Assembly: GCF_009601505.1 (NCBI RefSeq) | Contig: NZ_WITC01000043.1 | Span: 32,335-96,334, forward strand | Direction: 5' to 3' | Source of the DNA: Sinorhizobium terangae | GTDB taxonomy: Bacteria > Pseudomonadota > Alphaproteobacteria > Rhizobiales > Rhizobiaceae | Length of the DNA stretch: 64,000 nucleotides | In this document: positions 45,032 to 58,254 of the stretch, piece after piece | How the letters are laid out: the number at the start of each line of letters is the position of its first letter | Numbering within the stretch: position 1 is the stretch's first letter | Program-made: the position numbers and the translations under genes | Notes under the pieces: generated by a model | Database searches by the model: none | What the model was told of the DNA's origin: nothing | Seen by the model: the letters and a program-made list of their open reading frames with translations, nothing else

Positions 45032-46294
45032 ATGGTGGAAAAGCGTACACAACCCCTGGCCCGCGATGCCATGGCCTATGTTCTCGCCGGCGGCCGCGGC
45101 AGTCGACTGAAGGAATTGACCGACCGCCGCGCAAAGCCCGCCGTCTATTTCGGCGGCAAGGCGCGCATCATCGACTTCGCGCTCTCCAACGCGCTCAATT
45201 CCGGCATCCGCCGCATCGGCGTCGCCACCCAATACAAGGCACATTCGCTGATCCGGCATCTGCAGCGCGGCTGGAACTTCTTCCGGCCCGAGCGCAACGA
45301 GAGCTTCGATATTCTGCCGGCAAGCCAGCGCGTGTCCGAAACGCAATGGTATGAGGGTACCGCCGACGCCGTCTATCAGAACATCGACATCATCGAGGAT
45401 CACGGCGTCGAGTACATGGTCATCCTCGCCGGCGACCACGTCTACAAGATGGACTACGAACTGATGCTGCAGCAGCACGTCGATTCCGGCGCCGACGTGA
45501 CAATCGGCTGCCTCGAGGTGCCGCGGATGGAGGCGACCGCCTTCGGCGTCATGCATGTCGACAAGACGGACCGCATCATCGCCTTTGTCGAGAAGCCGGC
45601 CGATCCGCCCGGCATTCCGGACAGCCCGGACCTGGCGCTCGCCTCGATGGGCATCTACGTGTTTCACACCAGGTTCCTCATGGACATGCTGCGCCGGGAT
45701 GCCGCCGATCCAAAGTCGAGCCGTGACTTCGGCAAGGACATCATCCCCTATATCGTCGAACACGGAAAGGCGGTCGCCCACCGCTTCACCCGGTCCTGCG
45801 TCCGCTCGGATTTCGAGCGGGAGGCCTATTGGCGCGATGTTGGCACGATCGACGCCTATTGGCAGGCCAATATCGACCTTACGCACGTGACACCTGAACT
45901 CGACATCTATGACAACACCTGGCCGATCTGGACCTTTGCCGAAATCAAGCCGCCGGCGAAATTCGTGCATGACGACGAGAACCGCCGCGGCTCGGCGACC
46001 TCCTCGCTCGTTTCGGGCGATTGCATTATCTCGGGCGCCGCGCTCAACAAAAGCCTTCTGTTCACCGGCGTCCGGGTCAATTCATACTCCAGACTCGAAA
46101 ATGCCGTAGTTCTCCCCGACGTGACAATCGGGCGGCACTCGACGCTGCGCAATGTGGTCATCGACAGCCGCGTCGTCATTCCTGAAGGCCTGGTCGTCGG
46201 CGACGATCCGGAACTTGACGCCAAGCGCTTCCGCCGCACGGAAAGTGGCGTCTGCCTGATCACCCAATCGATGATCGACAAGCTGGGAATGTAG
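45032..46294 (+). CDS. glgC: Glucose-1-phosphate adenylyltransferase
   Basis: The 420-residue enzyme makes ADP-glucose, the committed step of glycogen synthesis. Family features: [22 protein letters not shown] nucleotide-binding loop in the first 40 residues, [10 protein letters not shown], the [12 protein letters not shown] motif and IAFVEKP with the sugar-phosphate lysine, then a C-terminal left-handed beta-helix of hexapeptide type ([19 protein letters not shown]). GGGGAGG precedes the start. Allosteric control by fructose phosphates is usual for the family. Confidence 0.97.
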   Translation: MVEKRTQPLARDAMAYVLAGGRGSRLKELTDRRAKPAVYFGGKARIIDFALSNALNSGIRRIGVATQYKAHSLIRHLQRGWNFFRPERNESFDILPASQRVSETQWYEGTADAVYQNIDIIEDHGVEYMVILAGDHVYKMDYELMLQQHVDSGADVTIGCLEVPRMEATAFGVMHVDKTDRIIAFVEKPADPPGIPDSPDLALASMGIYVFHTRFLMDMLRRDAADPKSSRDFGKDIIPYIVEHGKAVAHRFTRSCVRSDFEREAYWRDVGTIDAYWQANIDLTHVTPELDIYDNTWPIWTFAEIKPPAKFVHDDENRRGSATSSLVSGDCIISGAALNKSLLFTGVRVNSYSRLENAVVLPDVTIGRHSTLRNVVIDSRVVIPEGLVVGDDPELDAKRFRRTESGVCLITQSMIDKLGM

Positions 46295-46300
46295 CCGCGT

Positions 46301-49376
<3,076 letters not shown>

Positions 49377-49422
49377 GGTGTATGCCACCCGGTCGCTCCG
49401 GGCGACGCTCTGCTGCTCCGCT

Positions 49423-49592
49423 ACCCCCCTCTGGCCTGCCGGCCATCTCCCCCACAAGGGGAGATTGGACGTGGCCCGCTAAGTGCCTCCAATAGGAGGC
49501 TCCGCAATGCGAGCGTTCCTGTTGGAGGATGGGATTGCAACGAGTCGATCTCCCCCCTTGTGGGGGAGATGCCCGGCAGGGCAGAGGGGGGT
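49423..49592. repeat. Large inverted repeat pair between pgm and glgX
   Basis: Arm 49423-49465 (ACCCCCCTCTGGCCTGCC ... CCCCCACAAGGGGAGAT) and arm 49548-49592 (ATCTCCCCCCTTGTGGGG ... GCAGAGGGGGGT) are imperfect reverse complements enclosing about 80 bases, with an internal CCTCCAATAGGAGG palindrome. It may separate expression of glgX from pgm. Confidence 0.8.
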
Positions 49593-49640
49593 GCCAGGGA
49601 CACTAACTTGAACAGCAATACCAACAAGAGGCACGCCTTC

Positions 49641-51605
49641 ATGCCGACGACCGGAATTCCACCCCTCGGCGTGACGCGCACGCCAGACGGAACGCGCTTC
49701 GCGGTCTGGTCCCGCCATGCCGCCCGCGTCGATCTCTGCCTGTTTGACGAGAGCGGGGCGGAGGAATTGCGCCGCCTGCCGATGCTGCGCGACGGTGACG
49801 TTCACAGCCTGACGCTTGCCGATGCACCCGTCGGCACTCGCTATGGCTTGCGGGCCGACGGCATCTACTCGCCCGATCATGGGCTCTGGTTCGATCCGTC
49901 GAAACTCTTGGTCGATCCTTACGCGATCGAGCTCGACCGTCCCTTTCGCCATGATCGTCGCCTGACGATCTTCGGTGAGGAGACCGCCGATCTGGTGCCG
50001 AGAGCGATCGTGACCGAAACAGAGGCGGTGAAGGTGGAGCCGCCGCTGTTTGAGCCTGGCGGATTGATCTACGAGGTGGCGGTCAAACCGTTCACCATTC
50101 TGCACTCGGATATTCCCGAGAAAAAGCGGGGCACTGTCGCCGCCCTGGCGCAACCGGTGATCATTGACCACCTGAAGCGCCTTGGCGTCTCGGCCGTCGA
50201 ACTGATGCCGATCGTCGCCTGGATCGACGAGCGGCATCTGCCGTCGCTCGGCCTTCACAACGGCTGGGGCTACAATCCGACCGTCCCAATGGCGCTCGAT
50301 CCGAGGCTCGTGCCCGGCGGCGTCAAGGAACTGCGCAACACTGTCGAGACGCTGCACAAGGCCGGCATCGGCGTCATCCTCGACCTCGTCTTCAACCATT
50401 CCGGCGAGAGCGACCGCCTCGGCACGACCCTTTCCATGCGCGGGCTCGACAATCTTACCTATTACCGCCATGTGACCGACCAGCCCGGAGAACTCATCAA
50501 CGACACCGGCTGCGGCAATACGATAGCCTGCGACCATCCGGTGGTCCGGGATCTCATTCTCGCCAGCCTCCGCCATTTTGTGCTTGCCGCCGGCGTCGAC
50601 GGCTTCCGCTTCGACCTCGCCTCGATCCTCGGGCGTGATATGAGCGGCTTTCACCGCGACGCCGCTCTCTTTGCGGCGATCGCCGCGGATTCGGTCCTTG
50701 GCGACCGCATTCTCATCGCGGAGCCCTGGGATACCGGTCCCGGCGGCTACCAGCTCGGCAACTTCCCCGAACCCTTCCTCGAATGGAACGACCGCACGCG
50801 GGACGACATTCGCCGCTACTGGCGCGGCGACCGGCATGCGATCGGCGCGCTCGCGACCGCACTCGCCGGCTCCTCCGATACGTTCTCGCGGTGGGGCGAG
50901 ACGGCGACCCGCAGCGTCAACTTCATCGCCGCGCATGACGGCTTCACGCTGACGGATCTCACCGCTTATGCGCGCAAGCACAACGAGGCGAACGGCGAAG
51001 ACAATGGTGACGGCCACAACGAGAATTATTCGTGGAACAATGGCGCCGAAGGCCCCATTGACGATCCGGAAATCGCGACAGCGAGGCAGGCAGACGCCAT
51101 GGCGCTGATCAGCACGCTTTTCGCTTCGCGCGGAACGATCATGCTCACCGCCGGCGACGAAGGCGGGCGCAGCCAGGGCGGCAACAACAATGCCTATGCG
51201 CAGGATAACGGCCTCACCTGGCTCGATTGGACAAAGCTCGACCGGAAGCTCATCGACCACACAGCCGCGCTCTCAGCGATGCGGCGGCGTTTCGATGTCT
51301 TCGCGGAGACGCACTTCCTCACCGGGAAGGGCGACGTCGCCTGGCTGCGTCTCGACGGTCATCCAATGACGGTCGAGGATTGGGAACACCCGGCGACTGA
51401 CAATCTCGTCATGATGCTTGCGACCGGCGACCGGGCGCAGCGACGGGCGACCCGGCTCGCGGTAGTCATAAACCGCGGTCACGCACCGCATCCCTTTCAG
51501 CTTCCCGCAAGCCTCAACGGCAAGTGGTGCGATGCGCTTTCCGGGACGGCGGCAACCCCGTCCGTCGCCCCCCGCTCGGTCACCTTCTTTGTCGAAGTTT
51601 TCTGA
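49641..51605 (+). CDS. glgX: Glycogen debranching enzyme
   Basis: The 654-residue GH13_11 enzyme removes short side chains left by phosphorylase. N-terminal CBM48-like part (TRFAVWSRHAARVDLCLFD), GH13 motifs DLVFNHSGES, nucleophile in DGFRFDLASILG, acid in LIAEPWDTGPGG and FIAAHDGFTLTDL. I start at 49641 (MPTTGIPPLG), since upstream codons are the repeat. It closes the glycogen cluster; the gap to pgm holds the large repeat. Confidence 0.95.
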   Translation: MPTTGIPPLGVTRTPDGTRFAVWSRHAARVDLCLFDESGAEELRRLPMLRDGDVHSLTLADAPVGTRYGLRADGIYSPDHGLWFDPSKLLVDPYAIELDRPFRHDRRLTIFGEETADLVPRAIVTETEAVKVEPPLFEPGGLIYEVAVKPFTILHSDIPEKKRGTVAALAQPVIIDHLKRLGVSAVELMPIVAWIDERHLPSLGLHNGWGYNPTVPMALDPRLVPGGVKELRNTVETLHKAGIGVILDLVFNHSGESDRLGTTLSMRGLDNLTYYRHVTDQPGELINDTGCGNTIACDHPVVRDLILASLRHFVLAAGVDGFRFDLASILGRDMSGFHRDAALFAAIAADSVLGDRILIAEPWDTGPGGYQLGNFPEPFLEWNDRTRDDIRRYWRGDRHAIGALATALAGSSDTFSRWGETATRSVNFIAAHDGFTLTDLTAYARKHNEANGEDNGDGHNENYSWNNGAEGPIDDPEIATARQADAMALISTLFASRGTIMLTAGDEGGRSQGGNNNAYAQDNGLTWLDWTKLDRKLIDHTAALSAMRRRFDVFAETHFLTGKGDVAWLRLDGHPMTVEDWEHPATDNLVMMLATGDRAQRRATRLAVVINRGHAPHPFQLPASLNGKWCDALSGTAATPSVAPRSVTFFVEVF

Positions 51606-51745
51606 GTTTTTACTACCACTTGCCAGTATTCCCCCGACCAGCCTATAGATCGGTTGGGCGCTATGAGTGGGATGAGGAATGGTGCGAGCGGTTTTTCCGC
51701 CCGCGTCCCGCTCTAAATCATTCTAGAGGCGATCGGGACAAGCAT

Positions 51746-52234
51746 ATGCCGCACGACATTTCGCTTTCAGAGATCAAGGGGCTGATCGGCAAGGAGCTCG
51801 GTGTCTCCGACTGGATTACCGTGACGCAGAAGACCATCGATAGTTTTGCCGAGGCGACGGGCGACTTCCAGTTCATCCACACCGATCCGGAGCGCGCCGC
51901 GGCAGAGACGCCCTTCGGAGGCACGATCGCCCACGGCTTCCTGTCGCTGTCGCTGCTTTCAGCGATGAACTACAATTGCCTGCCGAAGATTCGCGAACAG
52001 ACGATGGGCATCAATTACGGCTTCGACAAGGTCCGCTTCATCGCGCCGGTAAAGAGCGGCGCCAAGGTGCGCGGCCGGTTCGCCATGGCAGACGCCCGCT
52101 TTCGCGGCGCCGGAATGTTGATGATTACCTATGACGTAACCGTCGAGATCGAGGGCGAGCGCAAGCCCGCCCTGACGGCGACATGGCAGACAATCATCCA
52201 GTTCGACCCGAAGGACCGGCCGGCGGATGCCTGA
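51746..52234 (+). CDS. MaoC-like (R)-hydratase domain protein, NodN type
   Basis: The 162-residue hot-dog protein has the hydratase active-site pattern with aspartate and histidine in FIHTDPERAAAETPFGGTIAHGFLSLSL, split here as FIHTDPERA and AHGFLSLSL. NodN and PhaJ-like proteins add water to enoyl-CoA; the substrate is not known. The start MPHDISLSEI is preceded by AGAGGCGATCGGGACA. It overlaps the DUF2332 gene by 8 bases. Confidence 0.85.
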   Translation: MPHDISLSEIKGLIGKELGVSDWITVTQKTIDSFAEATGDFQFIHTDPERAAAETPFGGTIAHGFLSLSLLSAMNYNCLPKIREQTMGINYGFDKVRFIAPVKSGAKVRGRFAMADARFRGAGMLMITYDVTVEIEGERKPALTATWQTIIQFDPKDRPADA

Positions 52235-53300
52235 GAAAACGGGGGCCGAGGAGCGGGTCCGTCGGGCCTTTCGTAGCCAGGGCAAGGCCTGCGAAGAACT
52301 CGACTCGCCTTTCATGGCCCGGCTCTGCCGGTTGGCGGCCGAGCGCCTTGATGGTGAACGTGCGGTCGGCAGCCGCGTCCTGAGCTGGGAGGGCAATCCG
52401 CGGCCCGAGGCAGACTCCGTACCGCTGCGGCTGTGCGGTGCGCTTCATGCCCTTGTGTTGTCGAGACGCGACGACAGGCTGACTTCATGCTATCCGCCGA
52501 ATGTCACAGACGACGAAACGCTCTGGGCCGCGTGCGAAGCGGCCTTTCGGACGCACGCCGATTTTATCCTGGAGCGGCTCACTTCCGCACCGCAGACGAA
52601 CGAAGTGCGCCGCTCAGGTGCGCTGCTTGCCGGCTTTCTCACGGTCGCACGCGGCTTTGGCAAACCACTTGTCCTTTCAGAAGTTGGTGCCAGTGCCGGT
52701 CTCAACCTGCACTGGGATCGCTACGGCTACGACCTTTCCGGCGGGCAGTGGGGCGACATGGAATCCGGCGTCGTCATCTCGCCCCAGTGGTCCGGAGCAG
52801 CGCCGCCCGACGGATCGGTCGAAATCGTCGGACGCGCAGGATGCGACATCAACCCGCTTGACCCGGCGAGCGAGGAGCACCGGTTGCGCCTGCTCTCCTA
52901 CATCTGGGCCGACCAGCCGGACCGGCTCGAGCGCACCCGAAATGCGCTGGCGATCGCGGCTGCTCATGGCAACCTTGTCGAGCGTAGAGACGCTGTGGAC
53001 TGGCTGAAACAGCGCCTCGCCCATCCCTTCCCCGGTGCGGTCCATGTCGTTTATCATTCGGTCGCCTGGCAATATCTGTCTCTGTCCGCCCAGCAAGAGG
53101 GCGAGGCCCTGATCGCTGCTGCAGGAAGGGCGGCAACAGCAGACGCGCCGCTTGCTTGGCTGCAGATGGAAGCGGATGGTTCAAGACCCGGCGCTGCGCT
53201 AACGCTCCAGACGTGGCCCGGCGGCGGGAAACATCTGATCGGTCGGGCGGACTTCCATGGTCGATGGATAGAGTGGACCGGCTTGCGGAAAGAAGGGTGA
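52227..53300 (+). CDS. DUF2332 family protein
   Basis: The 357-residue protein fits DUF2332: an N-terminal helical region (VRRAFRSQGKACEELDSPFMARLC), ALVLSRRDDRLTSCYPPN, then LVLSEVGASAGLNLHWDRYGY and LLSYIWADQPDRLERTRNAL, and ending with HLIGRADFHGRWIEW. The family has no assigned role; the central GASAGLNL glycine loop recalls methyltransferase-like folds. It overlaps the MaoC gene and likely shares its transcript. Confidence 0.8.
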   Translation: MPEKTGAEERVRRAFRSQGKACEELDSPFMARLCRLAAERLDGERAVGSRVLSWEGNPRPEADSVPLRLCGALHALVLSRRDDRLTSCYPPNVTDDETLWAACEAAFRTHADFILERLTSAPQTNEVRRSGALLAGFLTVARGFGKPLVLSEVGASAGLNLHWDRYGYDLSGGQWGDMESGVVISPQWSGAAPPDGSVEIVGRAGCDINPLDPASEEHRLRLLSYIWADQPDRLERTRNALAIAAAHGNLVERRDAVDWLKQRLAHPFPGAVHVVYHSVAWQYLSLSAQQEGEALIAAAGRAATADAPLAWLQMEADGSRPGAALTLQTWPGGGKHLIGRADFHGRWIEWTGLRKEG

Positions 53301-53316
53301 TCGCGAAGCCACAAGT

Positions 53317-54441
53317 TCAGAACGTGATCACGTGGCGGATAACCCGCCCCTGATCGAGAAGATCGAACGCCTCGTTGATCTCTTCAAGCGGCCCCGTGCT
53401 CGATAGCAGCCGGTCGACAGGCAACTTGCCGCGCTGGTAGAGGGCAATGAATCGCGGGATATCGCGGCTCGGCACGCAGCTTCCCATGTAACTGCCGCGG
53501 ATCGTGCGCTCCTCGGCGACGAGGCTGACCGCAGGGATGGCGATCTGGCTTGAGGGGCGGGCAAGTCCTGCCGAGGCCGTCAAGCCACCGCGCCGGGTGA
53601 TCCGGTAGGCGAGCTCGAAAGCCCTGACCGAACCCGCCGCCTCCACCGCATGGTCGACGCCGCCGCGGGTCGCCTCGCGGATCTTTTCCGCTGCATCCGG
53701 ATCGCCAGCGAGGAATGCATCCGTCGCGCCCAGTTGGAGCGCCAGCTTCAGTTTGTCCTCAGACAGATCGACTGCCACGACCCGTTCGGCGCCAGCGGCG
53801 ATCGCGCCTAGAACCGCCGCCAACCCGACGCCGCCGAGACCGACAACGGCAACCGATTGGCCGGGCTTGACCTGGCAGGTGTTGACGACTGCACCGACGC
53901 CGGTCAGCACGGCGCAACCGAACAGGGCCGCTTCCACCATCGGCAGATCCGCCTCGATCCTGACGGCCGAGTGGCGCGAGACGACGGCATAATCGGCAAA
54001 GGCGGAAACGCCGAGATGGTGATGCACCGGAACCGCATCACAGCGCAGGCGGCGCTCGCCTGAAAGCAACGTTCCCTTACCGTTTGCCTCCGCGCCCGGA
54101 ATGCAGAGCGCCGGCCTGCCTTCCGCACAGGGCAGGCAATGACCGCAGCTCGGCATGAAGCTCATCACTACGCGATCACCGGGCGCGATATCGCGCACGC
54201 CGCTCCCGACCGCCTCCACCGTGCCCGCCGCCTCGTGGCCAAGCGCCATCGGCACCGGACGTGGCCGATCGCCGTTGATGACCGAAAGATCGGAGTGACA
54301 GAGTCCGGCTGCACCCATTCTGACCAGAAGCTCGTCCGGTCCGGGCGGATCGAGGTCGACGGTCTCGATCGATAGAGGCCGTGTGTTGGCATAGGGCCTC
54401 TCGACCGGTGATTTCCTCAGCACCGCCGCGCGTGTCTTCAC
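53317..54441 (-). CDS. Zinc-dependent alcohol dehydrogenase (class III-like)
   Basis: The 374-residue medium-chain dehydrogenase has catalytic zinc ligands in GLCHSD and GHEAAG, the structural zinc lobe CGHCLPCAEGRPALC and the cofactor site VAVVGLGGVGLAAVLG. FDH-like features (SYMGSCVPSRDIPRF) put it near the glutathione-linked formaldehyde dehydrogenase and benzyl alcohol groups, but the substrate is open. I start at GTG 54441 (MKTRAAVLRK), because GGAGGGG sits 7 bases upstream; the ATG at 54468 has no ribosome site. It converges with DUF2332. Confidence 0.88.
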   Translation of the reverse strand: MKTRAAVLRKSPVERPYANTRPLSIETVDLDPPGPDELLVRMGAAGLCHSDLSVINGDRPRPVPMALGHEAAGTVEAVGSGVRDIAPGDRVVMSFMPSCGHCLPCAEGRPALCIPGAEANGKGTLLSGERRLRCDAVPVHHHLGVSAFADYAVVSRHSAVRIEADLPMVEAALFGCAVLTGVGAVVNTCQVKPGQSVAVVGLGGVGLAAVLGAIAAGAERVVAVDLSEDKLKLALQLGATDAFLAGDPDAAEKIREATRGGVDHAVEAAGSVRAFELAYRITRRGGLTASAGLARPSSQIAIPAVSLVAEERTIRGSYMGSCVPSRDIPRFIALYQRGKLPVDRLLSSTGPLEEINEAFDLLDQGRVIRHVITF

Positions 54442-54529
54442 GCTCACCCCTCCGCTTCTCACGCTCATGCTCGACCGAATCGAGTCAAAAGTTAACGTGA
54501 TCGGTTCTGGGAAGTCGAGACGCGAGATT

Positions 54530-54643
54530 GCCCCTCACCCTTACCCTCTCCCCGCAGGCGGGGAGAGGGAACCTAGGCGGCGCGGCATATCCCTTCTCCC
54601 CGTCAAAACGGGGAGAAGGTGGCCGGCAGGCCGGATGAGGGGC
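54530..54643. repeat. Palindromic repeat with two hairpins, CCCTCACCC type
   Basis: Outer ends GCCCCTCA and TGAGGGGC enclose two perfect hairpins, CCCTCTCCCCGC/GCGGGGAGAGGG and CCTTCTCCCCG/CGGGGAGAAGG. The same design lies at 63765-63910. It sits between the dehydrogenase and soxG. Confidence 0.85.
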
Positions 54644-54713
54644 CATACGCATTCCTACAACAGAAAAGCGGCGGATCGCTCCGCCGCTTGCAAAGTTCGA
54701 GGAAAACGCCTCT

Positions 54714-55268
54714 TCAGTGCCCTGCGCCTTCCGCCCCCTCCGACAGAAGGCCGAAGACAAAGGGCGAGAACGACCGCCAGCACTCGACGCGGAACGTATC
54801 CTCGGCCGTGCGGAAGAGCACGATTTCCGCCTTGCCCAGTATCGTCCGCGAACAAGCGCCGACCGGGAAGATCGCGAGCGAAAGGTCCTGCGGGCATCCG
54901 CTGTTGACCGCCACCTCGGCGCCCGGACCGCTGATGATGACGGCCGTGTTGCGATGGGAAATGTCGACCGCCGAATGCATGACGCCACTGGACGCGGCTG
55001 CCGCCATCAAATCCTTGCCGTCTTCGTCGATCACCAGCCACTCGTCCGGACCGAGCCAGAGCGCGTGGCGCTTTCCGGTCGAGGCAGAGGTCTTCGGCCG
55101 CGTCGGCAGCGTGACCCCGAGTGCCGCGGAGAGAGCCGCAACGGCGTCCGGTGCCGCGCGGAGGGATATCCGCGAGGCGGGCGCCGCGGGCGTCAGGATC
55201 GCCGCCGGCGAGCCGCCACGGAGCCCGGCGAGCGGAGCATTGCGGATTGCAGTTGCCTGGTCAGCCAT
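54714..55268 (-). CDS. soxG: Sarcosine oxidase gamma subunit
   Basis: The 184-residue protein has the SoxG pattern ALWLGPDEWLVIDEDG and SAVDISHRNTAVIISGPGA, PQDLSLAIFPVG, then the YVWRGLS-like end replaced here by VECWRSFSPFVFGLL. In the heterotetramer it supports FAD and FMN subunits without its own cofactor. Start MADQATAIRN overlaps the soxA stop by 8 bases. It is the last gene of soxBDAG. Confidence 0.93.
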   Translation of the reverse strand: MADQATAIRNAPLAGLRGGSPAAILTPAAPASRISLRAAPDAVAALSAALGVTLPTRPKTSASTGKRHALWLGPDEWLVIDEDGKDLMAAAASSGVMHSAVDISHRNTAVIISGPGAEVAVNSGCPQDLSLAIFPVGACSRTILGKAEIVLFRTAEDTFRVECWRSFSPFVFGLLSEGAEGAGH

Positions 55269-58254
55269 GGAGGCGACCTCCTTCCTTGTCAAAGAACACC
55301 ATATCGCTCACCTCGACGGCGATCGTCCGGTCGGCCATCGGGATATAAAGGGTCTGCCCGAGGCGCTCCCGTCCACCGGCGACCATCGCCAGCGCGATCG
55401 ACCGGCCGCAATTTGACGACCAATAGGACGAGGTGACATGGCCAAGCATGGTCATCGGCTTCGGCTCGTTCGGATTGGCAACGATCTGCGCGCCCTCCTC
55501 CAGAACCACCTTCGGATCCTTGGTGAGGAGACCGACAAGCTGCTTGCGACCGTCCTTGACGAGGTCCGGGCGCTTCAGCCCGCGAATGCCGACGAAATCC
55601 GGCTTCTTCTTCGACACCGCCCAGGAAAGGCCGGCATCGTCCGGAGTGAGGGTCCCGTCCGTATCCTGACCGACGATGATGTAACCCTTCTCGGCGCGCA
55701 GCACGTGCATGGTCTCAGTGCCATAGGCGCAGGCGCCCATTGGTTCAGCCCGAGCCCAGATCGCCTCCCATACGGCCTGGCCGTAGTCCGCAGGGACGTT
55801 GACTTCGAAACCGAGTTCGCCGGTGAACGACATACGGAAGAGCCGCGTCGGCACGCCGCAGATCCGCCCCTCGGCAACGCTCATGTGCGGGAAGGCTTCG
55901 TTCGAAAGATCTATGCCGTCGACGAGCGGCGCGATGATCTCGCGCGCCTTCGGACCCTGCACCGCAATGACCGCCCACTGCTCGGTGGTCGAGGTGAGCC
56001 AGACTTTCAGATGCGGGAACTCCGTCTGCAGATAGTCTTCCATGTGGTGCATCACGCGCGGCGCGCCGCCGGTCGTCGTCGTCACGTGGAAGCGGTCCTC
56101 GGCCAGGCGGCCGACGACGCCGTCGTCATAGACGAAGCCGTCGTCGCGCAGCATGATGCCGTAGCGGCAGCGGCCGGGTTTCAAGTTATCCCAGGCGTTC
56201 GTATACATCAGATTGAGGAACTTGGCCGCATCGGGGCCAACCACCTCGATCTTGCCGAGCGTCGACGCATCGAAGACGCCGGCCACCTCGCGTACGGTCT
56301 TGCATTCGCGCGCAACCGCTTCGTGCATGGACTCGCCGGCCTTCGGATAGAACCAGGCGCGCTTCCAGTTGCCGACATCCTCGAATTCGGCGCCCTGCGC
56401 CTCTTCCCAGGCATGCATCGGTGTCTTGCGGGCCGGATCGAAGAGGCTGCCACGAGAATGGTTGACGATCGCGCCGAAGGTCACCGGCGTGTAGGGCTGG
56501 CGGAAGGTTGTCAGCCCGACCTCCGGGATACCCTTGCCGAGCGCTTCCGCGGCGATCGCGAGCCCGTGCATGTTGGAGAGCTTGCCTTGGTCGGACGCCA
56601 TGCCGTTGGTGGTGAAGCGCTTGATATGCTCGACCGAGTGCATGCCCTCGCGCACGGCGAGGCGAATGTCCTTGGCGCAGACGTCGTGCTGGAAGTCGAT
56701 GAAGGCCTTGACCGTCGTGTCCGGCCCCGCCCCTTCCGCTGCGCCGATCATGCCGCCCGTCCAGGCGAAGGCATTTTCGCCGGAGATTGCGAGCTGCGAT
56801 CCGTTTTCAGCACCCGCAGCGCGGGCTGCCAGTTCACCGGCCGCAAGCGCCTCGTCGATCGTCGCCTGGAGATCGTCCGTGCCGTTGCATGCACCGATCG
56901 AGAGGCAATCCTGCGCGTAGGTGCCCGGCAGGAAGCGCTCCGTTGCGGCGTCGAATTTCACCTTGCCGCGCGATTGCGAGAAGAGGTGCACCGATGGTGT
57001 CCAGCCGGCGGAGACGAGGAGCGCATCAACGGCGATCTTGCGTGCCGCACCGCCGCCCCGTCGGGCAACGCTGATCGACGAGATCCTGAGCTTGCCCGTG
57101 GTGTTGACGACCGAATGGCCGGTCAGCACCTCGATGCCGAGCCGGCGTGCCTCGGCCAACACCGCCTCGCCGGGCTTCTCGCGGCTGTCGACGATCGCCG
57201 GCACGGAAATACCCGCCTTCCTGAGGTCAAATGCGGCCTCATAGGCGGAATCGTGCGCCGTATAGATGCCGACCTTGGTACCGACGGCGACGCCGAAGTG
57301 GTTGAGATAGGTGCGCCCCGCCGACGCCAGCATGATGCCCGGCCGGTCGTTGTTGGCAAAGACCATATGACGCTCGATCGCGCCGTTGGCGAGAATGACC
57401 TTCTTCGCCCGCACCTGCCAGAGCCGCTCGCGCGGCAATGCCTTGTCCGGTGCAGAGAGATGATCCGTGACCCGTTCGACGAGCCCGACGAAATTGTGGT
57501 TGTAGTAGCCGAACGCGGTCGTGCGGGTCAGCACGGTGACGTTGTCTCTCTCCGCGAGCGCCCTGCCGGTCGCCTGCGCCCACTCGTAGCCCGGCTTGCC
57601 GTCGATGACCGTGCCGCTGTCATAATGGAGCGCGCCGCCCATTTCCGACTGCTCGTCGCAGAGGATGACCTTGGCGCCGGCCTGCGCGGCCGCAAGCGCC
57701 GCTGAAAGACCGGCAACGCCCGCACCAATCACCAGCACGTCGCAATGGACATACCGGCTCGCATAGTGGTCCGGATCGGACTCCGTCGGCGCAACGCCGA
57801 GGCCGGCCGCGCGGCGGATGAAAGGCTCGTAAAGCTTGTGCCACGCCGCCTTCGGCCACATGAAGGTCTTGTAGTAGAAACCGGCGGCGAAGAAGGGCGA
57901 GAGCAGATCGTTGAACCCGCCGACATCGAAGGCGAGCGACGGCCAGCGGTTTTGCGACGAGACCTTCATTCCGTCGAAAACTTCCTGCACCGTGGCGCGC
58001 ACGTTCGGCTGTCTGCGTGCCGCGTCGCGCGATATGTCGAGCAGCGCATTCGGCTCCTCGGCGCCGGCGGAAAGAATGCCGCGCGGACGGTGGTACTTGA
58101 ACGACCGGCCGACAAGGTGGATGCCGTGGGCAAGCAGCGCCGAGGCGACCGTATCGCCCTCGAGCGCCGTCAGCGTCCGACCGTCGAAGGTGAACCTCGC
58201 GGTGCGGGCGGGCGTCAGGCGTCCCGCACCCGAAATGCGATTGACCCCGCTCAT
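55261..58254 (-). CDS. soxA: Sarcosine oxidase alpha subunit
   Basis: The 997-residue subunit has an N-terminal region of Fer2-like fold (RFTFDGRTLTALEGDTVASALLAHG), a dinucleotide-binding fold (VLVIGAGVAGLSAALAAAQ), and a C-terminal aminomethyltransferase-like half (about 600-990, KIEVVGPDAAKFLNLMY) that binds tetrahydrofolate. The enzyme demethylates sarcosine to glycine and captures the methyl carbon as methylene-tetrahydrofolate. The gene overlaps soxD by 4 bases (ATGA). Confidence 0.96.
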   Translation of the reverse strand: MSGVNRISGAGRLTPARTARFTFDGRTLTALEGDTVASALLAHGIHLVGRSFKYHRPRGILSAGAEEPNALLDISRDAARRQPNVRATVQEVFDGMKVSSQNRWPSLAFDVGGFNDLLSPFFAAGFYYKTFMWPKAAWHKLYEPFIRRAAGLGVAPTESDPDHYASRYVHCDVLVIGAGVAGLSAALAAAQAGAKVILCDEQSEMGGALHYDSGTVIDGKPGYEWAQATGRALAERDNVTVLTRTTAFGYYNHNFVGLVERVTDHLSAPDKALPRERLWQVRAKKVILANGAIERHMVFANNDRPGIMLASAGRTYLNHFGVAVGTKVGIYTAHDSAYEAAFDLRKAGISVPAIVDSREKPGEAVLAEARRLGIEVLTGHSVVNTTGKLRISSISVARRGGGAARKIAVDALLVSAGWTPSVHLFSQSRGKVKFDAATERFLPGTYAQDCLSIGACNGTDDLQATIDEALAAGELAARAAGAENGSQLAISGENAFAWTGGMIGAAEGAGPDTTVKAFIDFQHDVCAKDIRLAVREGMHSVEHIKRFTTNGMASDQGKLSNMHGLAIAAEALGKGIPEVGLTTFRQPYTPVTFGAIVNHSRGSLFDPARKTPMHAWEEAQGAEFEDVGNWKRAWFYPKAGESMHEAVARECKTVREVAGVFDASTLGKIEVVGPDAAKFLNLMYTNAWDNLKPGRCRYGIMLRDDGFVYDDGVVGRLAEDRFHVTTTTGGAPRVMHHMEDYLQTEFPHLKVWLTSTTEQWAVIAVQGPKAREIIAPLVDGIDLSNEAFPHMSVAEGRICGVPTRLFRMSFTGELGFEVNVPADYGQAVWEAIWARAEPMGACAYGTETMHVLRAEKGYIIVGQDTDGTLTPDDAGLSWAVSKKKPDFVGIRGLKRPDLVKDGRKQLVGLLTKDPKVVLEEGAQIVANPNEPKPMTMLGHVTSSYWSSNCGRSIALAMVAGGRERLGQTLYIPMADRTIAVEVSDMVFFDKEGGRLHG

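Noticed and set aside
54469..54713. Possible gene between the dehydrogenase and soxG
   Set aside because: The sequence is the double-hairpin repeat and short flanks; frames here follow the repeat.
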